A stretch of 64,000 bases of DNA. It comes from Alkalibacillus almallahensis (GTDB taxonomy: Bacteria > Bacillota > Bacilli > Bacillales > Alkalibacillaceae). The notes beneath the pieces are model-generated. The model did not search any database. It had not been told where the DNA came from and worked only from the letters and a program-made list of their open reading frames with translations. This document shows, in pieces, positions 42,579 to 51,565 of the stretch; positions within the stretch are counted from its first letter, which is position 1, and each line of letters begins with the position of its first letter. The stretch lies in the NCBI RefSeq assembly GCF_011761495.1, contig NZ_JAASRU010000010.1:1-64000 (forward strand), written 5' to 3'. A program made the translations under genes and the position numbers.

Positions 42579-43181
42579 ATGCCGAAAAAAATCGACCACA
42601 CCGAACGAAAAGACCATATTATTGAGGCGATGTTCCGCATCGTACACCGCTCTGGCTTCGAGAAAGCAACACTACGAGAAATCGCCAAAGAAGCTGACCT
42701 ATCACTCGGATCTGTCCAGCACTTCTTTCCGAAACAAGGCGATATTTATATTGATGCAATCGAGGAGATTTACAGTCGGTTCAAAGCCCGCATGGACGAA
42801 ATCGAACACCATAACGACGAAAACGTCTTCGACAACGCCGTCCGCATGATCAAACAAATCGTCCAAGCCAGCACGGAAGAAGAACGCATGGAAAACGATA
42901 TATGGATGAAATTCTCCATCATGGCCACCATGAACCCCGACTACCATGAAGCCAAAAACAAATCCCGCGAAGTCAACTATAGCTTCGCGAAAGAGATTGT
43001 GACCATGCTGAGTGAGAATGGGTACTTAAGTAAGGACGAATCAATCGATGAAGCCGCAAATACATTAACAATCTTTATCCATGGGTTAGTGTTTGAGACG
43101 GTGATGTATGATGAACTGTATGATGAAGATAAAGTTGATGGGGAAGTAAGAAGGTATTTGGATGGAATTACGATTAAATAA
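42579..43181 (+). CDS. TetR/AcrR-family regulator
   Basis: 200 residues. DNA-binding head RKDHIIEAMFRIVHRSGFEKATLREIAKEADLSLGSVQHFFPKQGDI (HTH about 28-47), followed by an all-helical ligand domain. AGCAAGGAGCG precedes the ATG at 42579. Divergent from the small multidrug export gene, which it likely represses. A strong terminator follows its stop. Confidence 0.9.
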   Translation: MPKKIDHTERKDHIIEAMFRIVHRSGFEKATLREIAKEADLSLGSVQHFFPKQGDIYIDAIEEIYSRFKARMDEIEHHNDENVFDNAVRMIKQIVQASTEEERMENDIWMKFSIMATMNPDYHEAKNKSREVNYSFAKEIVTMLSENGYLSKDESIDEAANTLTIFIHGLVFETVMYDELYDEDKVDGEVRRYLDGITIK

Positions 43182-43182
43182 T

Positions 43183-43226
43183 AAAACCGTGTGATAGATC
43201 AGTTATATGATTATCACACGGTTTTT
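43183..43226 (+). terminator. Terminator of tetR
   Basis: AAAACCGTGTGATA (43183-43196) pairs with TATCACACGGTTTT (43212-43225) and T residues follow. Confidence 0.85.
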
Positions 43227-43243
43227 GTTACTTTTTTGACTGT

Positions 43244-43723
43244 TTATAGAGATGGTTTTGACAAACGATCAGTAATCATATGCCGATACTGAGCAGTTCT
43301 AAACAGTTGATTATTTAATGAATTATAAGAATATGGAACGGTTAACGCTTTGCCTCCGTTAAACTTAATACACGTTTCTTTAGTCGATAGTCTTTCCAAG
43401 CTTTCCACATAACCATGCGAAATCCAAGCACAATCATGCGAAAGCGGTGACGTTGTCGGCATGAAGTACATATTACAAGATGGTTCAATGACGATCGGAA
43501 GCTTTCTATTGATACCGAACACTTTCCTTGTCCCTTCAAGACGGCCTTTCAAACTACAAAAATAGTAATGACAGGCTTCATTTATTAATTGCTTTGGTGT
43601 CGAATAACTATAAAATTCATCATCTTGATCAACAACATAAGAACCATAAATACCTTCTGAAAATTCATAAGGTAATACCGCCATCGTTTTAGTGCTTACT
43701 CGAGCTTCTTCTTCAATTCTCAC
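43244..43723 (-). CDS. comK: Competence transcription factor ComK
   Basis: 159 residues. TMAVLPYEFSEG near the start, SYSTPKQLINEACHYYFCSLKGRLEGTRKVFG, KLPIVIEP, YFMPTTSPLSHDCAWISHGYV and VPYSYNSLNNQLFRTAQYR are the conserved blocks of ComK. In Bacillus subtilis ComK is 192 residues and turns on the DNA-uptake genes by binding AAAA-N5-TTTT boxes. This one lacks the last 30 or so residues; many ComK proteins outside the B. subtilis group are also short. GTG 43723 follows GGGAGAGG by 5 bases. No full K box was seen upstream. Confidence 0.88.
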   Translation of the reverse strand: MRIEEEARVSTKTMAVLPYEFSEGIYGSYVVDQDDEFYSYSTPKQLINEACHYYFCSLKGRLEGTRKVFGINRKLPIVIEPSCNMYFMPTTSPLSHDCAWISHGYVESLERLSTKETCIKFNGGKALTVPYSYNSLNNQLFRTAQYRHMITDRLSKPSL

Positions 43724-43991
43724 ATGAACCTCTCCCTAATATAAATTTATATTTATATTAGTTAAAATACTTTCAAAAGTAAAATCGCAATTTGTTCAAA
43801 AATGACCTAAATTGTAGCCTTTTATTCAGTAAAGCTAGTTAATGTTTAAACAATAACGCTCATTTTCTATAATTTAATGAAAATTTCTAGTTAAGTAGTT
43901 AAAGTCTTTAATAGATAAAATCACCTAAAGTGTCGTTGATTACCTAGTTAATGAAACTAATAAGTTTTAATATTAACCTTAACAATAACAA

Positions 43992-44019
43992 AACCGACCT
44001 AACTCCCATTAGGTCGGTT
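43992..44019 (-). terminator. Terminator of the M20 gene
   Basis: AACCGACCTAA (43992-44002) with TTAGGTCGGTT (44009-44019), loop of 6, then TTTT on the minus strand. Confidence 0.8.
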
Positions 44020-44023
44020 CATT

Positions 44024-45421
44024 TTAGATTACTGGTCCAGGTTTAGCGCCATCACCAATCGGAGAAATGTAGCCTTGTTTTGCGGTTCTTTGTTGTAGCT
44101 CTTCCTTCGCTTTCTCTAGTTTCTCTTGATCTTGCATCACATCAATCGCAGCTGCGGCCATGACTTTGCCGGCATACAGCATACCTTTGTGGCCGATGGA
44201 TGTGCCGCCTTGGGAAACGGCTTGCCAGGAATGGAGTGATGTGCCATTGACGAAGCAAGTCGTTAGACATTGGGTGGTTGGGGTAACCCAGCTGACATCT
44301 GCAACATCGGTTGATCCGGTTTGTTCATGGATTTGATCGCGACCGACAATGAAATCAGTAAGGGTATGACCGTCTAAGCCATTTGCCCAGTATGTGTTTT
44401 GTTCGGCTTCTGATAAGGTGCTGCGAATCGTTTCGGCAAAGGCGCGTTCGTCTTCTGAGTAAGTTGGTGGTTCGATCATGTCTAAGCTTGCTTGAATCGC
44501 ATCATCGAGTGTGTCGTTTCGAACAAGATCACTCGATCCGCTGTCGAAATGGACTTCAACCTCGGTTTCGGTCATTTGTGCGGCACCTTCTGCGACATTT
44601 TTCACGCGTTCGAAAATCTCGTGTGCTTCTTTGACGTTACTGGCGCGCACGAGATAAAGCACTTCCGCTTCAGACTGGACCACATTCGGTGCATTGCCAC
44701 CTGTATTCGTCACGGCGTAATGTAGGCGAGCGTTCTGGACGATATGTTCGCGTAAGTAATTGACGCCAACGTTCATGAGTTCAACGGCATCGAGCGCGCT
44801 CCGTCCTAAGTGTGGACTCGCCGCAGCGTGCGCGGATTGACCCTTAAAACGGAAAAATACTTGTTGGACGGCTAGCACATTAAGGCGTAACACTGAATTC
44901 ACTGGTGCTGGATGCCAACAGAGCGCAAAATCGACATCATCAAACACGCCCGCTTTCACCATAAATGCTTTTCCGTCCCCGCTTTCTTCTGCAGGGCAAC
45001 CGTAATAACGGACAGTTCCTTCTAAACCGTGTTCTTCCATATACGTTTTAACCGCAATTGCCGCCGCATAAGAGCCAGTTCCGAGTAAATTATGACCACA
45101 GCCATGGCCACTGCCACCTTGGACGATCGGCTGGTGTTCTGTAGCCCCGCGTTCTTGGCTTAACCCTTCTAACGCGTCATATTCGCCTAGAAATGCGACA
45201 ACAGGTTCACCTGAGCCGTATTCTGCGACAAATGCAGTCGACATGCCTGCAATCCCTCGTGTCACAGTGAATCCTTCTTGTTCAAGGCTACTTGTAATAT
45301 AATGGGCAGACTCGACTTCCTCAAAAGCCGTTTCCGCAAATTCCCATAAATCATCGCTCATTTGAATGAACTGGTCTTGTTTCGCATCGATATAGGACGC
45401 AATTGTTTTCGCATGGTCCAT
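44024..45421 (-). CDS. M20 amidohydrolase, AbgB-like
   Basis: 465 residues from ATG 45421, preceded by AGGAGGGGATAAGG. Metal site parts: SGHGCGHNLLG, GCPAEESGDGKAFMV, FRFKGQSAHAAASPHLGRSALDA and LCWHPAP; lid domain in the middle. This pattern matches the p-aminobenzoyl-glutamate hydrolase subunit B (AbgB) group, two-metal peptidases that cleave amide bonds of folate breakdown products or similar acylamino acids. A single gene with its own terminator; no abgA partner is nearby, so the substrate may differ. Confidence 0.88.
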   Translation of the reverse strand: MDHAKTIASYIDAKQDQFIQMSDDLWEFAETAFEEVESAHYITSSLEQEGFTVTRGIAGMSTAFVAEYGSGEPVVAFLGEYDALEGLSQERGATEHQPIVQGGSGHGCGHNLLGTGSYAAAIAVKTYMEEHGLEGTVRYYGCPAEESGDGKAFMVKAGVFDDVDFALCWHPAPVNSVLRLNVLAVQQVFFRFKGQSAHAAASPHLGRSALDAVELMNVGVNYLREHIVQNARLHYAVTNTGGNAPNVVQSEAEVLYLVRASNVKEAHEIFERVKNVAEGAAQMTETEVEVHFDSGSSDLVRNDTLDDAIQASLDMIEPPTYSEDERAFAETIRSTLSEAEQNTYWANGLDGHTLTDFIVGRDQIHEQTGSTDVADVSWVTPTTQCLTTCFVNGTSLHSWQAVSQGGTSIGHKGMLYAGKVMAAAAIDVMQDQEKLEKAKEELQQRTAKQGYISPIGDGAKPGPVI

Positions 45422-45534
45422 CCTTATCCCCTCCTGTGCGTGTCTTTTGTTATTATAAAATGACATACTTTTCAGTTAAATTCAATTCCTTTTTTATTCT
45501 ATGCCCAGCTTTCACTTTTTAAATTAGTACCGCT

Positions 45535-45593
45535 ATTTATTAAATAAATCCATGAACTTATGAAATAAATTCGTCCATTTATCTCATAAATTC
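45535..45593. repeat. Array of three short AT-rich palindromes
   Basis: ATTTATTAAATAAAT (45535-45549), ACTTATGAAATAAAT and ATTTATCTCATAAAT follow one another with gaps of 4-8 bases in the spacer before copA's terminator. The same theme is found at 63785-63925. Confidence 0.6.
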
Positions 45594-45600
45594 AAATCAC

Positions 45601-45633
45601 AAAAAGAAACCCGTTCAGCTTCAGCTGAACGGG
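45601..45633 (-). terminator. Terminator of copA
   Basis: CCCGTTCAGC (45610-45619) with GCTGAACGGG (45624-45633), loop TTCA; a T-rich tail TTTCTTTTTG follows on the minus strand. Confidence 0.85.
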
Positions 45634-45640
45634 AGCCATT

Positions 45641-48025
45641 TTATATCTTAGCGCGTTTAAGTCGTAGGGAGTTCGTTACAACACTGACTGAACTTAATGC
45701 CATCGCAGCGCCTGCGACCCATGGCGCAAGGAGACCGATCGCTGCGACAGGAATACCTGCTGTGTTGTAGCCAAATGCCCAGAATAGGTTTTGCCGAATG
45801 TTACGAATCGTTGCATGACTGACTTTGATCGCTTTCGGAATCAGTTGCAACTCGCCGCCTAAAATCGTAATGTCAGCCGCTTCAATCGCAACTTCAGTTC
45901 CAGTACCGATCGCAATGCCGATATCCGCAATCGCAAGGGCTGGCGCATCGTTCACGCCATCGCCGACCATCGCAACTTTGTGACCCTGAAGTTGGAGTTC
46001 TTTCACTTTTTCTGCTTTATCTTCTGGCAAGACTTCAGAAATCGTGTCGTCGATGCCAACTTGTTTCGCAATCGCTCGAGCCGTACGCTCGTTATCACCT
46101 GTCAGCATCATCACGGTTAAGCCTTGGTCTTGTAATGCTTTAATCGCATCAGGTGCCGTTTCTTTAATCGTGTCCGCCACAGAGACGATACCACGGTATT
46201 CACCATCTACAGCAATCAACATCGCGGTCTCGCCCGCTTCTTCCATCTCGATTAAGGTTTGTTCTGCATCGCCAATTGCGACGCCATGATCTTGCATCAG
46301 TTTACGATTACCGACGAGAATCGTTTGGTCTGACACTGTTGCTTCAATCCCATGACCAGGCACAGCTTGAAATTGTTCAGTGTCACTTAACGTGACCTCT
46401 TCTTCTGTCGCATATGCCACAATCGCTTGAGCGAGTGGATGTTCTGAGCCTTTCTCAGCACTAGCGAGTAACTGTAACGTCTCTCGGTCACCTATAAATG
46501 TCGTGACTTCAGGCTTCCCTTTCGTAATCGTACCTGTTTTATCAAGTACGATTGTGTCTAGTTCATGTGTGCGTTCTAAATGTTCGCCACCTTTGAATAG
46601 GATACCATTTTCAGCAGCTTTCCCAGTGCCGACCATAATTGATGTCGGTGTCGCAAGGCCTAGTGCACATGGACACGCAATCACTAACACCGCTATCGCC
46701 GCCACGAGTGCTGGCTCGAGCTGACCAGGTTGAACAACTGTGATCCACGTAATAAACGTGACCACGGCAATCCCGACGACAATCGGTACGAAATAGCCGG
46801 AAATGACGTCAGCTAAACGTTGGATCGGCGCTTTTGACCCTTGTGCATCTTCAACGACTTTGACAATCAACGCAAGTGCGGTATCTTTACCAACCTTCGT
46901 CGCTTCCATTTCAATCACACCGTTTTGGTTGATCGTCGAACCGATCACAGTCGAATCTGCTTCTTTTTCAACAGGCATCGATTCACCTGTAATCATTGAC
47001 TCGTCAATCGACGTCGAGCCGCTGACGACCGTACCGTCTACGGGTATCTTCTCACCTGGTTTTACAATCAGATGGTCACCGACGACGACATCTTCTACTG
47101 GTGTCATCACTTCTTCGCCGTTACGTAAAACACGTGCTTCTTTCGCCTGCAAGTTCAATAACGACGACAATGCGTTTTTCGTTTGCGTTTTCGCCCGCGT
47201 TTCTAAATATTTACCGAATAAAATGAGTGTAATAATGACCGCGCTCGCTTCATAATACAAATGCGGATCATAACCAGGATTGCCGATCGTGCGAATCCCT
47301 TCTGATAAACTGTAAAAGTAAGCCGCACTCGTACCTAACGCAACGAGCACATCCATGTTCGCCCCGCCGTTACGTAAGTTTTTATACGCACCGACGTAAA
47401 ACTGCCAGCCAATCACAAATTGAACGGGTGTTGCTAAAGCAAACTGGAACCACGGATTCATGAAAATAGCTGGAATCGACATGTTAAATAAATGGACAAA
47501 CATTGTCAGAAGTAATGGCGCTGACAACGCCGCTGAGACGATTAACTTCGTCTTCTGTTTGTTGAGTTCTTGTTCTTTGTACGATTCTTTCTCCTCAGCT
47601 TCCGCTTTCGGTGCAGCGTCATAGCCGAGCTTTTGGATCTTTTCGATTAACGTATCTGGATCAATGATGCCAGGGTTATATTGGATCGACGCTGATTCTG
47701 TCGTTAAATTCACACTCGCGGTCTCGACGCCGTTTTGTTTATTTAACACCTTTTCAATGCGGCTCGAGCATGCCGCACACGTCATGCCGTACACATCGAG
47801 GTCTGCTTCTTCTTTCAACACACCATAGCCGACTTTTTCGATTTTATTCGTAATATCATCCATCGACGTTTGTTCAGGGTCATAATCGACCGCTGCTTTT
47901 TCCGTCGTTAAGTTTACTTGTGCATCGACGCCGTCCATTTTATTGAGGACTTTTTCAACACGCGTCGAACAAGCCGCACATGTCATCCCTGTCACGGTTA
48001 AATCTGCATGTTCTTTCTCATTCAT
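45641..48025 (-). CDS. copA: Copper-exporting P-type ATPase CopA
   Basis: 794 residues. Two heavy-metal-associated domains, each with MTCAAC (Cys pairs at 16/19 and 83/86), then eight membrane helices with the CPC ion site ([12 protein letters not shown]), phosphorylation motif DKTGT, ATP-site GSEHPLA and GDGVND. The end helices carry the N-Y-N and M-x-x-S-S-x-x-x-x-N residues that are found in Cu(I) pumps. It drives Cu+ out of the cell. It is the last gene of a minus-strand operon with csoR (12 bases upstream) and a thioredoxin-like gene. Confidence 0.95.
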   Translation of the reverse strand: MNEKEHADLTVTGMTCAACSTRVEKVLNKMDGVDAQVNLTTEKAAVDYDPEQTSMDDITNKIEKVGYGVLKEEADLDVYGMTCAACSSRIEKVLNKQNGVETASVNLTTESASIQYNPGIIDPDTLIEKIQKLGYDAAPKAEAEEKESYKEQELNKQKTKLIVSAALSAPLLLTMFVHLFNMSIPAIFMNPWFQFALATPVQFVIGWQFYVGAYKNLRNGGANMDVLVALGTSAAYFYSLSEGIRTIGNPGYDPHLYYEASAVIITLILFGKYLETRAKTQTKNALSSLLNLQAKEARVLRNGEEVMTPVEDVVVGDHLIVKPGEKIPVDGTVVSGSTSIDESMITGESMPVEKEADSTVIGSTINQNGVIEMEATKVGKDTALALIVKVVEDAQGSKAPIQRLADVISGYFVPIVVGIAVVTFITWITVVQPGQLEPALVAAIAVLVIACPCALGLATPTSIMVGTGKAAENGILFKGGEHLERTHELDTIVLDKTGTITKGKPEVTTFIGDRETLQLLASAEKGSEHPLAQAIVAYATEEEVTLSDTEQFQAVPGHGIEATVSDQTILVGNRKLMQDHGVAIGDAEQTLIEMEEAGETAMLIAVDGEYRGIVSVADTIKETAPDAIKALQDQGLTVMMLTGDNERTARAIAKQVGIDDTISEVLPEDKAEKVKELQLQGHKVAMVGDGVNDAPALAIADIGIAIGTGTEVAIEAADITILGGELQLIPKAIKVSHATIRNIRQNLFWAFGYNTAGIPVAAIGLLAPWVAGAAMALSSVSVVTNSLRLKRAKI

Positions 48026-48037
48026 ATTCGTCCCTCC

Positions 48038-48340
48038 TTACTTCGAAAACTGTTTTAAGACGTCCATTAACTCTTGAATCGTCTCGTCACCTTCCCCTTT
48101 TTGAATCGCATCAGTCACGCAATGGTTAATATGACGTTCGGTGACAGAAAATCCGACGTTTTTAAGCGCTGATTGAATCGCGCTAATTTGAACTAATATA
48201 TCGACACAATAGCGATCTTCTTCGACCATATTTTGAATACCGCGCACTTGCCCTTCGATTCGCTTTAGGCGGTTCATAAGCTTTTCTTTTTCATCATCCG
48301 TTCGCGGTACAACAGGTTCGTCATGTAAATATTCGCTCAT
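48038..48340 (-). CDS. csoR: Copper-sensing repressor CsoR
   Basis: 100 residues. LKRIEGQVRGIQNMVEEDRYCVDILVQISAIQSAL with Cu(I) ligands C45, H70 and C74, at the same positions as in Bacillus subtilis CsoR. Without copper it binds the GC-rich operator and represses; Cu(I) releases it. It lies between the trx-like gene and copA, and two operator-like sites are found at 48363-48380 and 48756-48774, so both parts of the operon are autoregulated. ATG 48340 has AAAGAAAGGATG upstream. Confidence 0.94.
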   Translation of the reverse strand: MSEYLHDEPVVPRTDDEKEKLMNRLKRIEGQVRGIQNMVEEDRYCVDILVQISAIQSALKNVGFSVTERHINHCVTDAIQKGEGDETIQELMDVLKQFSK

Positions 48341-48362
48341 TTGATCAACATCCTTTCTTTTT

Positions 48363-48380
48363 ACTATACCCCCGTACAGT
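48363..48380. promoter_or_regulatory. CsoR operator before csoR
   Basis: ACTATAC-CCCC-GTACAGT: arms match in six of seven positions around a C run, like CsoR sites (TACCCCC with pseudo-symmetry). It is about 25 bases before the csoR start. Confidence 0.65.
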
Positions 48381-48400
48381 ATTTATATGGTTAAAAATTT

Positions 48401-48724
48401 TTACGTTAACATCAAGTCAATCTTTTCGCTAAACGCTTCCATTCGCATAAAGCGATCTTCACGCATCACTTCTTTTTGATCTTGGAACACCAACGTAATC
48501 GGGGCCGTAAAGACGAGGTATTCGCCTGATACTTCTTTTACCTCATCCACGTCGACATACCCGAGGGCTATATTGTCATACGTCTCTAATTCGTCTTGTA
48601 TGCGTGGCCATAACGCTGAACACACGCTACACCCTTGGCTCGATATAAATAACAACGCATTGTCGTTTTCCGCGACAAACGTTCTAACCTCTTCTATTGA
48701 CTGCAATGTTTCAGCTTGACTCAT
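48401..48724 (-). CDS. Thioredoxin-like protein of the copper operon
   Basis: 107 residues, thioredoxin fold: LLFISSQGCSVCSALWPRI with a CxxC (C32, C35), then GYVDVDEVKEVSGEYLVFTAPITLVFQDQKEV with the cis-Pro region. No signal peptide, so it works in the cytoplasm. The classical WCGPC is replaced by GCSVC. Its promoter region contains a clear CsoR site, so it is copper-induced; it might bind Cu(I) or protect thiols from it. A copZ chaperone is not in this operon. Confidence 0.8.
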   Translation of the reverse strand: MSQAETLQSIEEVRTFVAENDNALLFISSQGCSVCSALWPRIQDELETYDNIALGYVDVDEVKEVSGEYLVFTAPITLVFQDQKEVMREDRFMRMEAFSEKIDLMLT

Positions 48725-48755
48725 ATCGTCACCACCTTATCTAAACCAAGAGTAT

Positions 48756-48774
48756 CATACCCCCTGTAGGTATG
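48756..48774. promoter_or_regulatory. CsoR operator before the thioredoxin-like gene
   Basis: CATACC-CCCTGTA-GGTATG, a perfect 6-bp inverted repeat with the CCCCC core and TATG end known from CsoR boxes; 32 bases before the start codon. Confidence 0.8.
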
Positions 48775-48884
48775 TAAACATAACTGCTTCTTCTGCAATC
48801 TTTAAACGCATAGAGTTCAATAATGATACTTATTAATTGTTATTTTATGTTAAAATCATGGTAACTTTTAGAAGAGGCGTGTTA

Positions 48885-49262
48885 ATGGTGAAAATCTCAG
48901 AAAGAGTCTCTGTTGGTCTAGTAACAGCTTTTATTTTTTCTATCGCATTATCGGCTTTCGGAAATGTTTGGGAATATTTTTGGGGCTATTTTTCAGTGAC
49001 AGCCACCATTTGTCTCATATTCGGCATACCCTTTTCGATTGTTGCAGACCATCTTATTGAACGTATTCAATCGTATCAATACATCTTCTCAGTGACCTTA
49101 TATCTGTTTGGCGGAATCGTTTGTAATGTCATGCTATTTATTGGTTTATCATCTACAGGGATTTCAAGCACAACAATTAATACTTTTGTATTCGGTGTCA
49201 TAGCTTCACTGTTATATTTACATCTATTGCTGTTTGGAAAGTATTTTTCTAACAATCATTAA
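48885..49262 (+). CDS. Membrane protein, four helices
   Basis: 125 residues from ATG 48885 (GAGGCGTGTT upstream; frame open from 48837). Hydrophobic segments about 10-30, 38-58, 70-92 and 98-118. Unknown function. First of a plus-strand row of small membrane protein genes. Confidence 0.65.
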   Translation: MVKISERVSVGLVTAFIFSIALSAFGNVWEYFWGYFSVTATICLIFGIPFSIVADHLIERIQSYQYIFSVTLYLFGGIVCNVMLFIGLSSTGISSTTINTFVFGVIASLLYLHLLLFGKYFSNNH

Positions 49263-49314
49263 TTGGAAGAATCATATGTATAAATTTATATCTCAATTGA
49301 ATGGAGTGTGCGAA

Positions 49315-49527
49315 ATGAAAGAAAACAAAGAAACACCCGAAGAAAGAAGAGAACGAGTAAGACAAGAGGAACGACAAGGTGATCCTCTTGGTAATTTGAA
49401 AGATTCATCTGAGAGGGCTAAATATGGAAGTCTTGTAGATTTGGTCGGTGGTTTAAACTGGAAAGTGACACTGGTTATTCTTTTAATACTTATAATAGGA
49501 GTTATAGGGTATGGGTTATTTTTTTAA
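49315..49527 (+). CDS. DUF6366-like small membrane protein
   Basis: 70 residues. ETPEERRERVRQEERQGDPLGNLKDSSERAKYGSLVDLVGGLNWKVTLVILLILIIGVIG. This fits the DUF6366 pattern more fully than the paralogue at 38843-39031, having the GNLKDS stretch that the other has lost. ATG 49315 follows GGAGTG at 6 bases. One membrane helix, charged N-terminal part in the cytoplasm. Function unknown. Confidence 0.78.
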   Translation: MKENKETPEERRERVRQEERQGDPLGNLKDSSERAKYGSLVDLVGGLNWKVTLVILLILIIGVIGYGLFF

Positions 49528-49785
49528 TACGTAATAGATCTAACGTAATAAAGCGTAATGACGACGTTCAATAGGTTTTGTAAAAGCTCTTAAATACCCA
49601 ATTGAGGCAGAGTTTTTCATAGGTAACAATAATATCAACACATGGAAGAAATATTAATGTTTCGATCCACTAGCTATAATTTAATTGAGTTTCTATAACT
49701 GAGAATTATAAAAACATCTATAAATCATACTTGTATAACACTTTTGTGCAGCATGTTAGACAACGCTTTTTCTGGGGGAGTTTCT

Positions 49786-50037
49786 ATGACTGATAATCAC
49801 TTAGATCTAATAATGGGTTATTTTGGATTATTGTTACTTGGGTCAGCTATTATAACAAATGAACAAATATTAGGGAGCGATGTTTTTGTATTAATTTTGT
49901 TTGGAACAGTATTTATTACACATTATTTTAAGCATGCCGATTCTAAACACGACGATGTTTCAAAAAAATTCATAATCATAACTCGCCTAACAGTTTTGGG
50001 TATATTGCTAGCTATAATGTTAATTAAATACATTTAA
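49786..50037 (+). CDS. Small membrane protein, paralogue of the one at 25411
   Basis: 83 residues from ATG 49786, which follows GGGGGAG. LDLIMGYFGLLLLGSAI near the start and the loop HADSKHDD before the last helix correspond to the minus-strand protein at 25411-25677. Three helices. Function unknown. Confidence 0.7.
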   Translation: MTDNHLDLIMGYFGLLLLGSAIITNEQILGSDVFVLILFGTVFITHYFKHADSKHDDVSKKFIIITRLTVLGILLAIMLIKYI

Positions 50038-50137
50038 TTTGGAGTCAAGCAAGTTTTTTCTGCACATACATAACCATATCTCTTTTAAGAATCAAAAAAT
50101 ATAGCAATGAATGACTATTTAACAGGGAGTCTAGTAA

Positions 50138-50443
50138 ATGGATTATATATTGCTTATCGCCGCAATCACTTTATTATTAATCGCAACGAGGCAACTTTCT
50201 AAAATCAAATATACTGACGGATTTTCTGTACTAAAAGAAGCTAAACAAAACATCATATCCATGCTATGGGGAACGCTTATCGTCGTTATGATCATTCACA
50301 TTCCTCATCGAATTTGGGTCATAACAGGCTCGTCTCCATATTGGGGTGGCGTTTATATCTTTGGTGGATCACTATTAGTAACAATAGCTCTAACGTTCAT
50401 TTTTTATTATCAGAGTTCAGTGAGATTGAAAACTGAAACCTAA
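50138..50443 (+). CDS. Membrane protein, three helices
   Basis: 101 residues. Helices about 3-17, 41-58 and 70-90; GGGAG at 8 bases before the ATG. The next gene (GNAT) starts 12 bases after its stop, so they are likely cotranscribed. Unknown function. Confidence 0.66.
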   Translation: MDYILLIAAITLLLIATRQLSKIKYTDGFSVLKEAKQNIISMLWGTLIVVMIIHIPHRIWVITGSSPYWGGVYIFGGSLLVTIALTFIFYYQSSVRLKTET

Positions 50444-50455
50444 GGAGTGGAGCCA

Positions 50456-50956
50456 ATGAATATAGTCATAGAAAAACCTGAAACTAAACACACAGGGGCT
50501 ATTGCTACTATTTGTTCAATAGGCTGGAAACAAACAGTTGAAGGCATATTAAGTGATAGATATCAGTTAAAGAATGTGGCCTATTGGTACAATGAAGAAC
50601 GTGTTAAAAGCGACATAGAAGCAGGATCTTATTCTTACATAGCATTACTAGATTCACAGGTTGTCGGCGTGATTGGTGGAGGCAAAACAGGAACAAATAC
50701 AGGCGAAATATTTATGCTTTATGTCGATGATCAAATTAGATATCACGGGATTGGAAAGAAACTACTTGAAACATTAACCCAACAACAAATCGAAGAAGGT
50801 ATTTCTGAACAGTGGGTGTCTGTCCAAGAAGGTAATCATAGAGGGATTCCATTTTATGAAGCAAGAGGATTTACCTATAAAGAAAAGCGAATCCAAGAAA
50901 CCGAGTCAGGTGAACAACAAGTGTCCCTGCGATACTCAAGAGAAATACCTTTTTAG
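50456..50956 (+). CDS. GNAT N-acetyltransferase
   Basis: 166 residues from ATG 50456, following AAGGAG at about 9 bases; a GTG at 50447 is less suited. NIVIEKPETKHTGAIATICSIGWKQTVEGIL, VVGVIGGG, EIFMLYVDDQIRYHGIGKKLLETL (acetyl-CoA) and GIPFYEARGFTYKEK. The acceptor is unknown. In one transcript with the preceding membrane protein and the frameshifted gene that follows after 11 bases. Confidence 0.85.
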   Translation: MNIVIEKPETKHTGAIATICSIGWKQTVEGILSDRYQLKNVAYWYNEERVKSDIEAGSYSYIALLDSQVVGVIGGGKTGTNTGEIFMLYVDDQIRYHGIGKKLLETLTQQQIEEGISEQWVSVQEGNHRGIPFYEARGFTYKEKRIQETESGEQQVSLRYSREIPF

Positions 50957-50967
50957 GAAGTGATGAT

Positions 50968-51176
50968 ATGCCAAGAGGTTTGAAAATCATTCTCTTTTCG
51001 TCCCTTATACTTCCGACCATAATCACTATCTTGCGAATCATAACAGACTATATTCTAGGCAGAGAAATTGAATTGTTTTCGTACACTGCAGTTTTTTAAG
51101 TAAAGCTACTGCAGGATTAGTCTTTGTTGCACCATTGTTGTATTTTGTATCTAGATCGAATGACGAACAGTATTAA
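50968..51176 (+). pseudogene. Small membrane protein frameshifted at a T run
   Basis: ATG 50968 (GGAAGTGATG upstream) gives PRGLKIILFSSLILPTIITI, then LRIITDYILGREIELFSYTAVF and a stop. The next frame continues FLSKATAGLVFVAPLLYFVS and RSNDEQY before a TAA at 51174. Seven T instead of six at 51092-51097 would join both into a 69-residue protein with two helices. The slip lies in a homopolymer, so it may be phase variation, true decay or an assembly error. Confidence 0.65.
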
Positions 51177-51246
51177 CTGTTATATTGCGCTTAAGGATTA
51201 AGACGCCTTTTTCAATTATGCATTATCTACACAAAGGAGAATTTAT

Positions 51247-51480
51247 ATGAGTTTTTTAGATTACACTGAAAAATCAATCATTATAGCGCTAATCTTGGCC
51301 CCTATTAGTCTGATTAGCAACATTTATAGATTAGTCAACACCCCATACCCACTGTTTTCATTTGAAAATATCAGCATAGTTATCAATTTTATCATGATTA
51401 TTATTATTATCATGATCTTTATCAAAATTAAAAAGACACAGAATCAACGGGAGAACCAAGAGGATTTAGTGAAATCTTGA
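51247..51480 (+). CDS. Small membrane protein, two helices
   Basis: 77 residues; AAAGGAGAATTT before the ATG. Hydrophobic about 10-30 and 40-58 (with a run of seven Ile), then a charged tail KIKKTQNQRENQEDLVKS. Unknown function. Confidence 0.66.
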   Translation: MSFLDYTEKSIIIALILAPISLISNIYRLVNTPYPLFSFENISIVINFIMIIIIIMIFIKIKKTQNQRENQEDLVKS

Positions 51481-51565
51481 TTTTAAATTCATCAAATGAG
51501 AGCGGAAACAGTATGCTTATATAGTAGATTACCTTTGTTATTTTGAAAAATAAGGGGAACAAATT

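Noticed and set aside
43724-43870. ComK boxes before comK
   Set aside because: AAAA-TCGCA-ATTT and similar near-hits exist, but in such AT-rich DNA they are expected by chance and no complete pair with standard spacing is present.
46044-47255. Plus-strand open frames opposite copA
   Set aside because: They mirror the codon structure of copA, have no ribosome binding sites and no family resemblance.
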